A stretch of DNA of 64,000 nt from an uncultured Lachnospiraceae bacterium (GTDB lineage: Bacteria > Bacillota > Clostridia > Lachnospirales > Lachnospiraceae): contig CAMUYQ010000007.1 in assembly GCA_947165025.1 (NCBI GenBank), positions 62,001 to 126,000 on the forward strand. Direction: 5' to 3'. Both the position numbers and the translations under genes were made by a program. This document shows, piece after piece, positions 1-9,168 of this stretch. Positions within the stretch are counted from its first letter, which is position 1. Every line of letters begins with the position of its first letter. The notes under the pieces were generated by a model. The model did not search any database and was not told where the DNA came from. It saw nothing but the letters and a program-made list of their open reading frames with translations.

Positions 1-1001
1 TTGATCTTTGCAGCTGCAGCTCTTGCTTCATTTTCATTTGATGAAGTATTTGCCGTTTTGATATCTGATCTTGCATCGCTAAGACCTGTTTCAGTACCAT
101 TTACTGCTTTTTTAGTCTCAATGTCTGTTGCATCCTTGTAGACGAGCTTTTTCTTCGTGACTTTTTGCATCACAGGCTGGCCTGTTGCATCAAGCTTTTG
201 AACAAGTCTCGGCGCACCATTCTCATCGTATATAGGGTTATTGTTTATGTCTAGAGCCTGTACATACACCGGCTCCATCTTATAGACCGGATTTCCATCA
301 CCATCTGTTATCGGATTTCCGTTTTCATCCGTTTCCTGCTCGTAAATAAGATTGCCGTTTTCATCTGTCTCATCTACAAGTTCAGCAATAATCTTTGCAT
401 CGGCGCCAGCCAATTCATTGTTTGCATCATTTTTAAGACCTGTTATCTTCGCATCAGACTGACCAAACTTGATGACATTCTCAAGTGCTTCTTTTGTCAG
501 ATCCATGCTCTCGTCAATATATCCGGGAACATTGTTAATGTACTGACCCTGTTTCTGATCGAGTGTATTCTTATTGCCATAAGCATCAAGTCCGGCAGCA
601 GCATCTTCGCTGGGATTTGTTACGGGGTACTTCTCGTTAAGCTTTTCGCCCGAGTTGATCACAGTTCCATCCTTTGTGATCACAACGGGAGTCTGTATTG
701 CTTCATTTACCTCTTTCTTAGCTTCGGTCTGATCGATCACAGTGATCGTTGCCGGTGTAAGATTCGATGCCTGCTGAGATCCTGATGAAGGCTGAGGATC
801 CGATGAAGGCTCAGACGACTGGGGTTCAGACGTAGTTGTTGATACACTAGTCGTCGTTGTCGTCGTAGTCGTAGTAGTCGTCGAACCGGACTCGCCGTCT
901 CCTGCAAATGTAGTAACAGGTACGCTTGTTACTGCGATCATGGTTGCAAGACCGAGTGCCATGGCACGAAGTACTTTCTTGCTGCCGTTTCTCTTTTTCA
1001 T
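1..1001 (-). CDS. Secreted Thr/Ser-rich protein, 5' part only
   Basis: An open frame starts with ATG at 1001-999 and runs off the left edge without a stop, so only about the first 333 codons are seen. A consensus AGGAGG lies 9 bases before the ATG. The first 33 residues are a clear signal peptide (KKRNGSKK, then a hydrophobic stretch ending TTFA). A run of 11 Thr and a Ser/Thr/Pro/Gln-rich linker follow, then a hydrophilic segment rich in Asn, Asp, Glu and Lys. Short similar phrases recur (ENGNLIYEQ, ENGNPI, DGNPVYK, NNPIYDENG), so the visible part is partly repetitive. I do not recognise a domain. The Thr run suggests a flexible extracellular linker. Export is well supported; the function is unknown. 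Confidence 0.8.
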   Translation of the reverse strand, partial: MKKRNGSKKVLRAMALGLATMIAVTSVPVTTFAGDGESGSTTTTTTTTTTTSVSTTTSEPQSSEPSSDPQPSSGSQQASNLTPATITVIDQTEAKKEVNEAIQTPVVITKDGTVINSGEKLNEKYPVTNPSEDAAAGLDAYGNKNTLDQKQGQYINNVPGYIDESMDLTKEALENVIKFGQSDAKITGLKNDANNELAGADAKIIAELVDETDENGNLIYEQETDENGNPITDGDGNPVYKMEPVYVQALDINNNPIYDENGAPRLVQKLDATGQPVMQKVTKKKLVYKDATDIETKKAVNGTETGLSDARSDIKTANTSSNENEARAAAAKI

Positions 1002-1046
1002 TACTCTTTTTCCTCCTGGTTTGTAGTAGGCCCTTCCTTACTCAAT

Positions 1047-1097
1047 AAAAAAGAGCCTTGACTCCTTCGTCCTTTGGACGGGTGCTTGTCTAGGCTC
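1047..1097 (-). promoter_or_regulatory. Structured leader hairpin with U-tract before the secreted-protein gene
   Basis: On the minus strand GAGCC (1097-1093) pairs with GGCTC (1057-1053). Inside are a GAC/GUC helix and a CGTCC/GGACG stem (1080-1076 with 1072-1068) closed by a three-base loop. TTTTTT (1052-1047) follows directly. It lies between a good promoter and the ATG at 1001, so it can act as a leader terminator. I could not match it to a riboswitch consensus I know. Confidence 0.55.
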
Positions 1098-1148
1098 AAA
1101 AAATCGGGCGTTCCTAACAAAAATGTTACAATATATTCACTTGTTGTG

Positions 1149-1177
1149 ATTATAAACCACCACATATTGAAATGCAA
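1149..1177 (-). promoter_or_regulatory. Sigma-A promoter of the secreted-protein gene
   Basis: Minus strand: TTGCAT (1177-1172), 17-base spacer, TATAAT (1154-1149). Predicted start near 1142 gives a leader of about 140 nt that contains the hairpin at 1047-1097. The rest of 1098-1313 shows no gene. Confidence 0.7.
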
Positions 1178-1313
1178 GAGGTTGTTTAATCACGCAGTGA
1201 CATTTTGTGATTCACTTATAATGACTCTGGGATCACCCCAAATGGTCCAGAATTTATTCAAAATTTATAAAGAAATATTTCCGGTTTTATCGACTATCTG
1301 AGTCAATCAGCTT

Positions 1314-3617
1314 CTACAGCTTCCAGATATCCTCGTTGTACTGGGCGATGGTGCGGTCTGATGAGAAGAAGCCGGCCTTTGCGATGTTGACGAGCATCTT
1401 CTTACCCCACGCGCCTCTCTTTTCGTAGTCGGCAAATGCTTTGTCCTTGACTGCGATGTACTCTTCAAGATCGAGAAGCGTCATGAACCAGTCTTTGTTG
1501 ATGAGCTCCTTCTGCAGTCTCTCAAGGTTTTCCTTGTGACCGACCTTGAGCACTTTCTTATCGGTGATAAAATCAACCGCTTCCTTTATCACTTTGCTCT
1601 TCTTGTAATAATCCTTCGAAACATACGCGCTCTTTGCGTACAGGTCAATGACCGTATCGGAATCCTTACCGAATACATATATGTTGTCATCTCCGACAAG
1701 ATCATGGATCTCTACGTTCGCGCCGTCCATTGTACCGAGCGTAACGGCACCGTTGAGCATGAACTTCATGTTTCCTGTTCCGGAAGCTTCCTTTGACGCA
1801 AGGCTGATCTGCTCGGAGATATCGCATGCGGGGATGAGCTTCTCGGCATAGGTAACGTTATAGTTTTCGACCATAACGACCTTCATGTGATCCTTCACAT
1901 CCGGGTCATTGTTAATGATCTCCTGCAGGCACAGTATCAGATGAATGACATCCTGCGCGATGACATAGGCAGGCGCTGCCTTTGCACCGAATATGAAAGT
2001 CATGGGCCGGGTCGGTTTCTTACCGACCTTGATCTCGAGATATTTATGTATGATGTAGAGTGCGTTCATCTGCTGGCGCTTGTACTCATGCATTCTCTTG
2101 ATCTGGATATCGAATATAGAATAGGGATCAAGCTCAACTCCTTCACGTGCCTTGATATAGTCGCACAGCTGGGCTTTCTTCGTGTTCTTGACCGTCATGA
2201 TTTTCGCGACAGCGGACTCGTCCTCAACAAAGTCCATGAGCTTTTCGAGCTTGCCGGCATCCTTCTTCCATGATCCGCCGATCAGCGATGTGATGAGCGT
2301 TGCAAGTTCGGGATCGCATGACATCAGCCATCTTCTGAACGTGATACCGTTTGTCTTGTTGTTGAACTTCTCGGGATATATCTTGTAGAAGCAGTTCAGC
2401 TCGGTCTCTTTGAGTATCTCCGTGTGAAGCGCCGCAACGCCGTTTACCGAGAATCCGTAGTGGATGTCGATGTGCGCCATGTGGACGCGCTTCTCCTTGT
2501 CGATGATCTGGACCTTTTTGTCCTTGTATTTTGCGCGGACTCTCTTATCAAGTTCCCTGATGATCGGGATAAGCTGAGGCACAACCTTTTCAAGATACTC
2601 AAGCGGCCACTTCTCGAGCGCTTCCGCAAGTATCGTATGGTTCGTGTATGCGCAAGTCTTCGATACAATGTCGATCGCCTCATCCATTGACATCGCCTTC
2701 TCTTCGGTCAGGATCCTGATGAGCTCGGGGATGACCATCGTCGGATGCGTGTCATTGATCTGGATAACGGCATGCTTGTACATCTGATGCAGATCGATCT
2801 GCTGGTCGTGGAGCTCTTTTAATATGAGCTGCGCAGCGTTTGATACCATGAAGTACTGCTGGTATATACGAAGCAGGTTACCCGCTTCATCGGAATCGTC
2901 AGGATACAGGAAGAGCGTGAGGTTCTTCTCAATATCTTCCTTATCAAACGAGATGCCCTTTTTGACGATCGACTCGTCAACCGTGTCTATATCAAAGAGG
3001 TGCAGTCTGTTGACGCCGTTCTCGTAACCGATAACGTCGATATCGTAAAGCACGGACCTGACCTTCCTGTCGCCGAAGCACACATCAAATCCGATGTCCG
3101 TCTTGTGAAGCCATGAATGATCCGACAGCCATTTGTCGGGCTTTGCCTTCTGGAGTCTGTCCTCAAACACCTGCTTGAACAGTCCGAAGTGATAGTTAAG
3201 GCCGATACCGTCTCCGCACAGTCCGAGCGTTGCGATCGAATCGAGGAAGCATGCAGCCAGTCTTCCGAGTCCGCCGTTTCCGAGTGAAGGCTCACACTCG
3301 GCGTCTTCTATGTCGGCGATATTCTTGCCGTACTTTGCAAGGACTTCCTTTACCTTGTCATATATTCCCAGGTTGATGAGGTTGTTCGCAAGAAGCTTTC
3401 CTATAAGAAACTCTGCCGAGATATAGTAGATCTTCTTGTCGCCGGAAATACGATGCGTTGATGCCGTAAGACCCTTTGTCACCTGCAGCACGCAGTTATA
3501 CGTCTGCGCATCATCAAGATCCGCAAGGCTCTTGCCGTACAGCTTCTGCGCCGCATCGGTAAGACCCTTCTCAACCTCCTCATTGAATACCTGCTCCCTG
3601 ATACGTTCGATTCCCAT
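1314..3617 (-). CDS. glgP: Glycogen/starch/maltodextrin phosphorylase
   Basis: Releases glucose 1-phosphate from alpha-1,4-glucans in the cytoplasm using pyridoxal phosphate. The cofactor signature [15 protein letters not shown] is intact, with the PLP lysine near residue 618, and is followed by the family block GTMDGANVE. The N-terminal block [17 protein letters not shown] is also present. The protein is 767 residues, slightly shorter than enteric GlgP (about 800) but full length for this group. An in-frame ATG at 3635 exists, but GGGAGG sits 6 bases before the ATG at 3617, so I place the start there. It has its own divergent promoter. With the nearby PPi-dependent phosphofructokinase it fits storage-glucan breakdown feeding glycolysis, although the genes between them are not co-directional as one operon. 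Confidence 0.96.
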   Translation of the reverse strand: MGIERIREQVFNEEVEKGLTDAAQKLYGKSLADLDDAQTYNCVLQVTKGLTASTHRISGDKKIYYISAEFLIGKLLANNLINLGIYDKVKEVLAKYGKNIADIEDAECEPSLGNGGLGRLAACFLDSIATLGLCGDGIGLNYHFGLFKQVFEDRLQKAKPDKWLSDHSWLHKTDIGFDVCFGDRKVRSVLYDIDVIGYENGVNRLHLFDIDTVDESIVKKGISFDKEDIEKNLTLFLYPDDSDEAGNLLRIYQQYFMVSNAAQLILKELHDQQIDLHQMYKHAVIQINDTHPTMVIPELIRILTEEKAMSMDEAIDIVSKTCAYTNHTILAEALEKWPLEYLEKVVPQLIPIIRELDKRVRAKYKDKKVQIIDKEKRVHMAHIDIHYGFSVNGVAALHTEILKETELNCFYKIYPEKFNNKTNGITFRRWLMSCDPELATLITSLIGGSWKKDAGKLEKLMDFVEDESAVAKIMTVKNTKKAQLCDYIKAREGVELDPYSIFDIQIKRMHEYKRQQMNALYIIHKYLEIKVGKKPTRPMTFIFGAKAAPAYVIAQDVIHLILCLQEIINNDPDVKDHMKVVMVENYNVTYAEKLIPACDISEQISLASKEASGTGNMKFMLNGAVTLGTMDGANVEIHDLVGDDNIYVFGKDSDTVIDLYAKSAYVSKDYYKKSKVIKEAVDFITDKKVLKVGHKENLERLQKELINKDWFMTLLDLEEYIAVKDKAFADYEKRGAWGKKMLVNIAKAGFFSSDRTIAQYNEDIWKL

Positions 3618-3635
3618 AATATCCTCCCGTTTCAT

Positions 3636-3664
3636 TTGACAGTTGATACTTTACTACATATAGT
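3636..3664 (+). promoter_or_regulatory. Promoter for the small gene at 3737
   Basis: TTGACA (3636-3641), 17-base spacer, TATAGT (3659-3664). Its -10 box overlaps the -10 of the opposing glgP promoter, so the two directions probably compete for polymerase. Confidence 0.7.
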
Positions 3665-3688
3665 AGTTTCAGAGCATGATCAGTGCAA
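3660..3688 (-). promoter_or_regulatory. Promoter of glgP
   Basis: Minus strand TTGCAC (3688-3683), 17-base spacer, TACTAT (3665-3660). Transcription would start near 3653, which excludes nothing downstream but fits the 3617 start with its ribosome site. Confidence 0.6.
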
Positions 3689-3736
3689 GAGTCAATCTGC
3701 ATAAATAACGCTGTTATGTAACGCACGGATACCATC

Positions 3737-4177
3737 ATGAGCGACAATACATTCGCAAAAGCACTTCACAATTTCACCATGGATGTAGCCTGCGGCGATG
3801 CGATACGGCATCTTACCGACAAAGGATATCTGCCCGGGGAGATACGCGAGAAGCTGACGTTTCCCGCGCCGATGGAGTATGTGGAAGAAGTGATGTGGGA
3901 GAGGCTTGTGGAGACACGAAAGGTGATCGATGAACCGTCCCCCCGTGCAAGTGCCAACCCCTCCGGCTCCGAGATCATCGAGCACCGTGATGCCTACGGA
4001 CGCAAGAGTTTTCTTCAGGTCAAAAAAGAATCCCCCGGGGAAATGATCTTCTCCCCGGAGGATTATGTTCAGTATGAAAACCTACTGGTGTTTAAGCATG
4101 CTCAAGAGCAAGTGTCCGCGTTGTCAGATCACATACTTCGGAAGGTCCGTAGTACTGGATCGCACCGGGATATGTGA
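3737..4177 (+). CDS. Small conserved hypothetical protein
   Basis: A 146-residue acidic, soluble protein with no signal or membrane segment. The N-terminal 60 residues ([25 protein letters not shown], quoted in part, then [15 protein letters not shown]) are predicted helical and resemble small uncharacterised proteins I associate with Lachnospiraceae. A second block around DAYGRKSF fits the same family. The consensus promoter at 3636-3664 supports expression, but the ribosome site is weak. Its last 86 bases overlap the 3' end of pfp on the other strand, and its codons pass through the pfp terminator. It could help regulate glucan or sugar-phosphate use, but nothing in the sequence proves this. 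Confidence 0.65.
   Translation: MSDNTFAKALHNFTMDVACGDAIRHLTDKGYLPGEIREKLTFPAPMEYVEEVMWERLVETRKVIDEPSPRASANPSGSEIIEHRDAYGRKSFLQVKKESPGEMIFSPEDYVQYENLLVFKHAQEQVSALSDHILRKVRSTGSHRDM
4022..4064 (-). terminator. Intrinsic terminator of pfp
   Basis: Minus strand: AATCC, CCGGGGA, loop, TCCCCGG, GGATT, then CTTTTTTG. It begins 28 bases after the pfp stop and lies inside the coding region of the convergent gene at 3737-4177. Confidence 0.8.
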
Positions 4178-5750
4178 AGCATGTCTCAACTGCCCACTTG
4201 TCACGGTTTGCTGCGAAGTACTTGAACGGTGCGCCGTCAAGTTCAACGAGTGCCTTTCTGATAACGGGCTTGTCTTCACCGTTTCTTCTCTCGATATTCA
4301 TCATCTTCGTGATGGGCATTCCGCCTGCAACCCACTCCTCAGCCGGCTTTGAAAGGTTTGAAACCTTTGAAAGGTAACCTGTGTAACCGTACTGGATGAG
4401 CATGAATGCGTTGTATCCGAGTGAATAGCAGTAGTCTGCATCAAAGTTTGAAGGGAATGCGCATCTTCCTTCGTAACCGAAGAAATGATGGAGTGATCCG
4501 AACTTACCCTTGTATGTGCCTGCTGCCTTTCTCTTATCAAGCTCGTCCTTAACAAGCGCGGACAGGAGCTTCTCTGACTCGATGAGTGAAACCTGTACGT
4601 TTCCGTGAGGATCTCTCTCAAGGAAGAGCTGCTGCTGGATGAGCTGCGGAAGGATAGCGAACACAGCCATCGATTCCTTTGTAAGTCCTTCTTCGATGAA
4701 CTTATACTTTGCATCCCAGTCGGGAAGTGCGTTGAACTTCTCTGTGTTTGCGCCTGCAAGGAGCTCGTTGATCTCAGCGATGAGCTTTGAGAACTCGGGG
4801 ACGAACTCTACGATACCCTCGGGAATGATGGCAACACCGAAGTTGTTTCCTGCATTTCCTCTCTTCTCTACCGAATCAGCGATCTGTGAAGCGATCTGTG
4901 AAAGAGACATCTTCTTTGCTGCAACTTCCTCACCGATAAGGCAGATGTTGGGCTGAGTCTCAAGCGCACACTCAAGTGCAACGTGGCTTGCACTTCTTCC
5001 CATAACCTTGATGAAGTGCCAGTACTTCTTGGCTGAGTTCGCATCTCTTTCGATGTTACCGATGAGCTCAGAATATGTCTTTGTAGCTGTATCAAATCCG
5101 AATGAAGCTTCGATATCCTCGTTCTTAAGGTCGCCGTCGATCGTCTTCGGGCATCCGATTACCTGAACACCTGTGTTATGAGCTGCCATGTATTCGGCAA
5201 GAACTGCTGCGTTCGTGTTGGAATCGTCACCACCGATGATAACGATAGCTGTAAGACCGTGCTTCTTAGCAACTTCCGTTACGATCTTGAACTGGTCTTC
5301 TGTCTCGAGCTTTGTTCTGCCCGATCCGATGATATCAAATCCGCCTGTGTTTCTGTATGCGTCGATGAACTTGTCGTCAAACTCAACAAAATCATCGTCG
5401 ATAAGTCCCGAAGGGCCGCCCTTGAATCCGAGAAGAACGTTGTTCTTGTCGGTAGCCTTGAGGGCATCATAAAGACCGCTTATAACGTTATGTCCGCCGG
5501 GAGCCTGTCCGCCCGAGAGGATAACGCCCACAACCTGCTTCTTTGCTGCAGATGTGTTGCTGCCCTTCATGAACGTGATCTCATTCTTACCGTATGTATT
5601 GGGGAACAGAGCCTTGATCTTGTCCTGATCCGCAACGCTTGATGTTGCTTCCCCGTCCTTTACGCATATCTCGGCGATACCGTTTCTCAGCATGCCGGGA
5701 AGCTTCGGTACATACTCATATCTTGCTTTCTGAAGAGGTGATAGATTCAT
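4092..5750 (-). CDS. pfp: Diphosphate--fructose-6-phosphate 1-phosphotransferase (PPi-PFK)
   Basis: Phosphorylates fructose 6-phosphate reversibly with pyrophosphate in glycolysis and gluconeogenesis. The 552-residue length is that of the long, plant-beta-like PPi-PFK type, not of the 320-residue ATP enzyme. [10 protein letters not shown] near residue 180 carries the Asp that marks PPi use, and the substrate block TIDGDLKN (PKTIDGD) follows. [14 protein letters not shown] is also typical. An upstream in-frame ATG exists at 5780, but AAGGAG lies 8 bases before the ATG at 5750, so I use that start. It has its own promoter overlapping the end of the next gene and its own terminator, so it is probably a single-gene unit. 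Confidence 0.96.
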   Translation of the reverse strand: MNLSPLQKARYEYVPKLPGMLRNGIAEICVKDGEATSSVADQDKIKALFPNTYGKNEITFMKGSNTSAAKKQVVGVILSGGQAPGGHNVISGLYDALKATDKNNVLLGFKGGPSGLIDDDFVEFDDKFIDAYRNTGGFDIIGSGRTKLETEDQFKIVTEVAKKHGLTAIVIIGGDDSNTNAAVLAEYMAAHNTGVQVIGCPKTIDGDLKNEDIEASFGFDTATKTYSELIGNIERDANSAKKYWHFIKVMGRSASHVALECALETQPNICLIGEEVAAKKMSLSQIASQIADSVEKRGNAGNNFGVAIIPEGIVEFVPEFSKLIAEINELLAGANTEKFNALPDWDAKYKFIEEGLTKESMAVFAILPQLIQQQLFLERDPHGNVQVSLIESEKLLSALVKDELDKRKAAGTYKGKFGSLHHFFGYEGRCAFPSNFDADYCYSLGYNAFMLIQYGYTGYLSKVSNLSKPAEEWVAGGMPITKMMNIERRNGEDKPVIRKALVELDGAPFKYFAANRDKWAVETCFTYPGAIQYYGPSEVCDLTTRTLALEHA

Positions 5751-5798
5751 AGTGGTTCTCCTTTTCTTAATATGTATCACTCAAAAAACGCTTTAAAG

Positions 5799-5826
5799 AT
5801 TGTAACACAACCGCGCATTTTTTCAA
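5799..5826 (-). promoter_or_regulatory. Promoter of pfp
   Basis: Minus strand TTGAAA (5826-5821), 16-base spacer, extended -10 TGTTACAAT (TACAAT at 5804-5799). The -35 box overlaps the stop codon of the gene ending at 5823. Confidence 0.6.
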
Positions 5827-7349
5827 TAGAAATTATCCGCGTAAAACTGCGAATATTTAAGCACTTCCCCGTCGATGTAGTCGCTGCCCAGAGTCTCGCA
5901 CAGCGTCTTTTTGCCGGAGAACATGTTTGTGCCAAGTCCCAAGCGGTCATCTGGGATCGAGTAGCCCATCGCGCCGAGTACCGACGGGAACATATCCATC
6001 GTGTTGAACTGTCTGTTCTTAATGTCAAGCTTTGACTTGTCGTAACCTGTATTAATGAAGCAGTTGTAGACCTTCCTGTCCTTTGCCTCGGCCACGAGTG
6101 CCTGGTCCATTCTCGGATGGTCACCCTGGATCACGATAACGGTATCATCGTACCATGGTTGCTGACTGCACCAGTCAAGGAACCCGTTTATCTGCTTGTC
6201 AGCGCATTCCAGCACGTTTGCAAGCTGCTCGGGGTAATGATCTTCGCAAAGCGGACATATCCATCCGTCGTAGTGATGCGTGTCAACGGTCAGCATCGTC
6301 ATGTTGAACGGCTCGCCTTCCTCATAAAGCCTTGTGAGCTCATCCTTTGCTATCTCATAAAGGCGCCAGTCCTCAACGCCCCAGTTTACTTCCTCTTCGG
6401 GTGTCAGATAACCCTTCTCTTCTGCCGTGAACAGATCGAATATCTCAAAATGACCGTGCTGCTCAAAGAACGCTTTTCTGCCTCCGAACGTCGCATCGGA
6501 TCCGCACAGGAACTCCTGATGATACCCTTTTTTCTCAAGTATATCCCCCAGCGTTATTGCATTTTGGGCGAAATGCTCCTGGTTTCCGAAGTCCTCGTTA
6601 CCGCCGATCGGGAATGCGAATGCGGCACCGGTCTCGGTTGCCCATATCGCGGACATCGTCCAGTCGGTATTCTGTGCGCTTATAAACCCGCCAAGTCCGT
6701 CCTCATCCGAGAACGAAATATTCTCATCCGCGATCCTTGTCAGGTTCGGGATATAGTTGATCTCCGGCTGCTCCCCGCCGACCGCCTTTGAAGCATACGT
6801 CGTCTCCATGCTTTCCATATAGATATAGAGAAGATTTTTCTTCTTATCCGCCGTGATCCTCTCCTCGTCGGGAAGAACGTAATACTCCTCGTATATCTCC
6901 GTCCTGTCGTTGTAATCCTTTATGAACTTGCTGATCTGAAGCGTCGAGTCGATGTTGTACAGTATCTTTGCGCTGTATCCGACAACTGCCACGAACAGGA
7001 TGACGGAGAGAACCGCAATCCCGTTTATCTTCTTTTCTTTTCCTTTTGGAAGCTTAACAAACAGATCGAGCGACAGATACTTCTTCAGTTTGAAGAAAAT
7101 GAAGACAGCAAGCACAAGAATGACGACAAACGCCACAAGCTGAGGTGCCACGAACCTTGAAGCGGTCCTGAAAAAATCATTGTTCGCACCTTTAAGCGGT
7201 GATTTTATCGTATAGACTATCTCACGGAACGTAACGCCGAACGATACAAGAAACCAGCTGTACATTCCGGAAATGAACGTGTCAACAAAAAGCGCGATGA
7301 CAAATATGACGAAACAGATTTTCTTTAAGATACCAAAACTACTTTTCAT
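5823..7349 (-). CDS. LtaS/MdoB-like sulfatase-fold membrane enzyme
   Basis: Three predicted membrane helices (about residues 10-33, 66-87, 109-130) are followed by an extracellular alkaline-phosphatase/sulfatase-fold domain from about 172. The fold's metal and catalytic positions are visible: E in YMES (179), a Thr-rich stretch at QNTDWTMS, THHY, and the late GDH motif. LtaS-family enzymes polymerise or transfer glycerol phosphate, and this one is probably a phosphoglycerol transferase. There are only three helices before the domain instead of the usual five. An in-frame ATG at 7382 lacks a ribosome site. The ATG at 7349 overlaps the previous stop by 11 bases and has AAAGG upstream, suggesting translational coupling. 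Last gene of a three-gene operon. Confidence 0.8.
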   Translation of the reverse strand: MKSSFGILKKICFVIFVIALFVDTFISGMYSWFLVSFGVTFREIVYTIKSPLKGANNDFFRTASRFVAPQLVAFVVILVLAVFIFFKLKKYLSLDLFVKLPKGKEKKINGIAVLSVILFVAVVGYSAKILYNIDSTLQISKFIKDYNDRTEIYEEYYVLPDEERITADKKKNLLYIYMESMETTYASKAVGGEQPEINYIPNLTRIADENISFSDEDGLGGFISAQNTDWTMSAIWATETGAAFAFPIGGNEDFGNQEHFAQNAITLGDILEKKGYHQEFLCGSDATFGGRKAFFEQHGHFEIFDLFTAEEKGYLTPEEEVNWGVEDWRLYEIAKDELTRLYEEGEPFNMTMLTVDTHHYDGWICPLCEDHYPEQLANVLECADKQINGFLDWCSQQPWYDDTVIVIQGDHPRMDQALVAEAKDRKVYNCFINTGYDKSKLDIKNRQFNTMDMFPSVLGAMGYSIPDDRLGLGTNMFSGKKTLCETLGSDYIDGEVLKYSQFYADNFY

Positions 7350-7674
7350 CAGGTTTATTGCCTTTGATCTCGCACCTGACATTTACGTATGTCGTGATGA
7401 TCTCCTTAATATAAGGAACGACCAGTGCGACAGCGGTTGCTATTACGGTATAGACATCCGAGCCCGGATCCGTATTGATCCCGACGCCGAGCCTTGATAT
7501 GACAAGCCTTAATACATACGATACGATGATGATCGTAACGGCGTATGATGCATACTTCAGGAATGATTTTAGCGTTAAGCTGATATCGTCCTTAGAACGC
7601 TTCAGATCGATCCCGAGCGATATGAACGGGATGAGCAGATAATCCACAAACATAAGAATGTAATCGTTGTTCAT
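7339..7674 (-). CDS. Small membrane protein of unknown function
   Basis: A 111-residue protein with hydrophobic segments at about residues 5-20, 40-60 and 72-92 and a charged tail. I do not recognise the family. It begins 2 bases after the stop of the glycerophosphodiesterase-like gene and overlaps the next gene, so it is almost certainly co-translated with both. It may be a partner or anchor for the LtaS-like enzyme, possibly supplying the helices that protein seems to lack. Confidence 0.7.
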   Translation of the reverse strand: MNNDYILMFVDYLLIPFISLGIDLKRSKDDISLTLKSFLKYASYAVTIIIVSYVLRLVISRLGVGINTDPGSDVYTVIATAVALVVPYIKEIITTYVNVRCEIKGNKPDEK

Positions 7675-7675
7675 T

Positions 7676-8593
7676 TTACTCTCCTTCGGTAAGACGGTCT
7701 TCCCTGTTTACAACATCCGTATATACTGCCGATATGCCGCGGTCAAAATATGCACGCATATCTTCCTTATCATTTATCGTATGCACGAAAAGCGGCAGGT
7801 GCGACTCCTTCAGCACCTCAAAGCTTTCCGGGAACTCGTCGCAAAAATCATCCCAGAAGCATATACCGGTCAGGTTGGTTTCATTTATGAAATACTTCAG
7901 TGACTCGGGCAGAAGCTCATCATCGGTCGCCCTGTAGAGCGTGTAGATGATGTACGAAAAGCCCAGCTTGCGGATCTTCTCATACTCATCCTCATGATAT
8001 ATCTGGATGATGAAGTTGTTCATGAGCTTCGGGTATTTCTCCCTGATCGCACGGCAGACGAGCACGTTGTCGTCCTTCACGTCAGTTACCACGTAAAAAT
8101 CGCTGTGCTGCTGCATGAACGCTGCCAGGTCGTCAAGCGACATCGTGGATAAAAATCCCTCAAAGTGGGCATCCTTGAAATGATCGAGTGTCGGGGGATT
8201 GCCGTTTGTTCCCGCACCCTCAACGCCGTGCGCCCACAGCTCTTCCTCATCATCTCCGTGCGCACATACAACCTCGTCATCGGCCGTTATCATGAAGTCA
8301 AATTCCGATACGTGGTTTCCTTTTTCGTAACAGTTATTGAGCGCCTCAAGGCTGTTCGTGTAACTGTACTCGACGCCGTCATCGCCCGCAACAAGACCGC
8401 CCGCATGAATGATGTAGCGCTCATTCGTCAGGATCTTCTTTGCCTGAGACACGGTCATGATGCCCCGTCCCGGTATCATGATGATCACCGCCAGGCACGC
8501 AACAGCCGCCAGCACCGTCAGAACTGCGACAAGCGCACCGATGCCGATCTTCTTCTTTCCTATATAAAGATTTACATCAACGTACCTGCTCAA
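7676..8593 (-). CDS. Membrane-anchored glycerophosphodiester phosphodiesterase-like protein
   Basis: One membrane helix (about 17-40) is followed by an extracellular GDPD domain. Visible catalytic features are HAGG (63-66; usually HRG, so the Arg is replaced by Ala), N80-S-L-E, E98-x-D100 and H112. The family hydrolyses glycerophosphodiesters; next to an LtaS-like enzyme the likely substrate is glycerol-phosphate polymer or its turnover products. The start is TTG: GAAAGGAAG lies 6-7 bases before it and no ATG is suitably placed. First gene of the operon. The missing Arg in the HRG motif may alter activity. Confidence 0.82.
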   Translation of the reverse strand: MSRYVDVNLYIGKKKIGIGALVAVLTVLAAVACLAVIIMIPGRGIMTVSQAKKILTNERYIIHAGGLVAGDDGVEYSYTNSLEALNNCYEKGNHVSEFDFMITADDEVVCAHGDDEEELWAHGVEGAGTNGNPPTLDHFKDAHFEGFLSTMSLDDLAAFMQQHSDFYVVTDVKDDNVLVCRAIREKYPKLMNNFIIQIYHEDEYEKIRKLGFSYIIYTLYRATDDELLPESLKYFINETNLTGICFWDDFCDEFPESFEVLKESHLPLFVHTINDKEDMRAYFDRGISAVYTDVVNREDRLTEGE

Positions 8594-8619
8594 TAGTGCT
8601 TCCTTTCAACCAATTTATC

Positions 8620-8648
8620 ATTTTATCATCTGACAGATTATTGGGCAA
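8620..8648 (-). promoter_or_regulatory. Promoter of the GDPD/LtaS-like operon
   Basis: Minus strand TTGCCC (8648-8643), 17-base spacer, TAAAAT (8625-8620); about 27 bases before the TTG start. Confidence 0.45.
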
Positions 8649-8666
8649 GAATGAGTGTCGGGGACG

Positions 8667-8695
8667 TTGATAGATAGGGGGTATTATGTTATTAT
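8667..8695 (+). promoter_or_regulatory. Promoter of tRNA-Leu
   Basis: TTGATA (8667-8672), 17-base spacer, TATTAT (8690-8695), followed by a small CCCAC/GTGGG hairpin and then the tRNA. Confidence 0.65.
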
Positions 8696-8744
8696 ACGAC
8701 GGTAAGGAATCCTCCCACTTCGTGGGTCCCTCCTTCCTGCCTTT

Positions 8745-8824
8745 GCGGATATGGCGGAATTGGCAGACGCGCCAGATTTAGGTTCTGGTGGGAGACCGTG
8801 CAGGTTCAAGTCCTGTTATCCGCA
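8745..8824 (+). tRNA. tRNA-Leu (anticodon UAG)
   Basis: Acceptor stem GCGGATA/TATCCGC with discriminator A at 8824, anticodon stem CCAGA/TCTGG enclosing TTTAGGT (anticodon TAG), a class II variable arm and the T arm GCAGG-TTCAAGT-CCTGT. CCA is not encoded. The 3' part from 8776 is the attachment site of the inserted element and is restored by it, so the tRNA stays intact. Confidence 0.95.
8776..8824 (+). repeat. attL, 49-bp direct repeat
   Basis: Identical to 33789-33837. It begins at the last anticodon-stem base before the loop and ends at the discriminator base of tRNA-Leu. The bases outside the 49 differ at both sides. Confidence 0.93.
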
Positions 8825-8867
8825 GTCCACCCAATAGGGTATCTGTGAAAAATATTGCAGAATAAAG

Positions 8868-8909
8868 GCGTTCAGAGACTTTTAATGATCTCTGGACGCT
8901 TTTGTTTTT
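8868..8909 (+). terminator. Terminator just inside the element's left end
   Basis: GCGTTCAGAGA (8868-8878) pairs with TCTCTGGACGC (8889-8899), one mismatch, followed by TTTTGTTTTT. It would stop transcription leaving tRNA-Leu from entering the element. Confidence 0.75.
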
Positions 8910-8948
8910 GTGATATAGACCGATGTAGTCAAGCATATTCTCATGTAT

Positions 8949-8968
8949 TTGACAGCAACGCTGACATC
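8949..8968 (+). repeat. Left integrase-arm-like repeat
   Basis: TTGACAGCAAC followed by GCTGACATC. It matches 33663-33686 near the other end (TCTGACATCAAC, GTTGACATCAAC) in the same orientation. It begins 125 bases from attL. Paired TGACA units of this kind are expected of arm-type integrase sites. The rest of 8825-9168 holds no gene. Confidence 0.6.
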
Positions 8969-9098
8969 TACAATAACTCGTCTATGCATATCTCGCATGA
9001 AGATAAACGACAAAATCTGCTTTCCATTACCGATTTATCACTTAAGAACATCATGTCAAGAATTGCTGATATTTGGGGCAATATGATAAAATTAAAGC

Positions 9099-9119
9099 AA
9101 TGGAAAATGGAAATCCGCC
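9099..9119 (+). repeat. 21-bp inverted repeat, left copy
   Basis: AATGGAAAATGGAAATCCGC plus one C. The exact reverse complement is at 33570-33590, about 200-275 bases inside each end of the element. It contains two TGGAAA units. Confidence 0.8.
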
Positions 9120-9168
9120 TATTATTTTCAATTTCCGCATTCCAACACACCCACCCAGGAGGAACGCT

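Noticed and set aside
1047-1097. Cyclic-di-GMP or glycine riboswitch
   Set aside because: Short runs such as GGACG and CGAAGGAG recall these classes, but the core helices and conserved unpaired bases are missing.
1314-3617. Several open frames of 60-130 codons on both strands inside glgP (for example 1887-2273 and 2987-3295)
   Set aside because: They lie wholly within a strongly conserved gene, have no ribosome sites and show skewed Arg/Ser-rich or Val/Leu-rich compositions typical of shadow frames. The same holds for those inside pfp, gltB, pyrG and carB.
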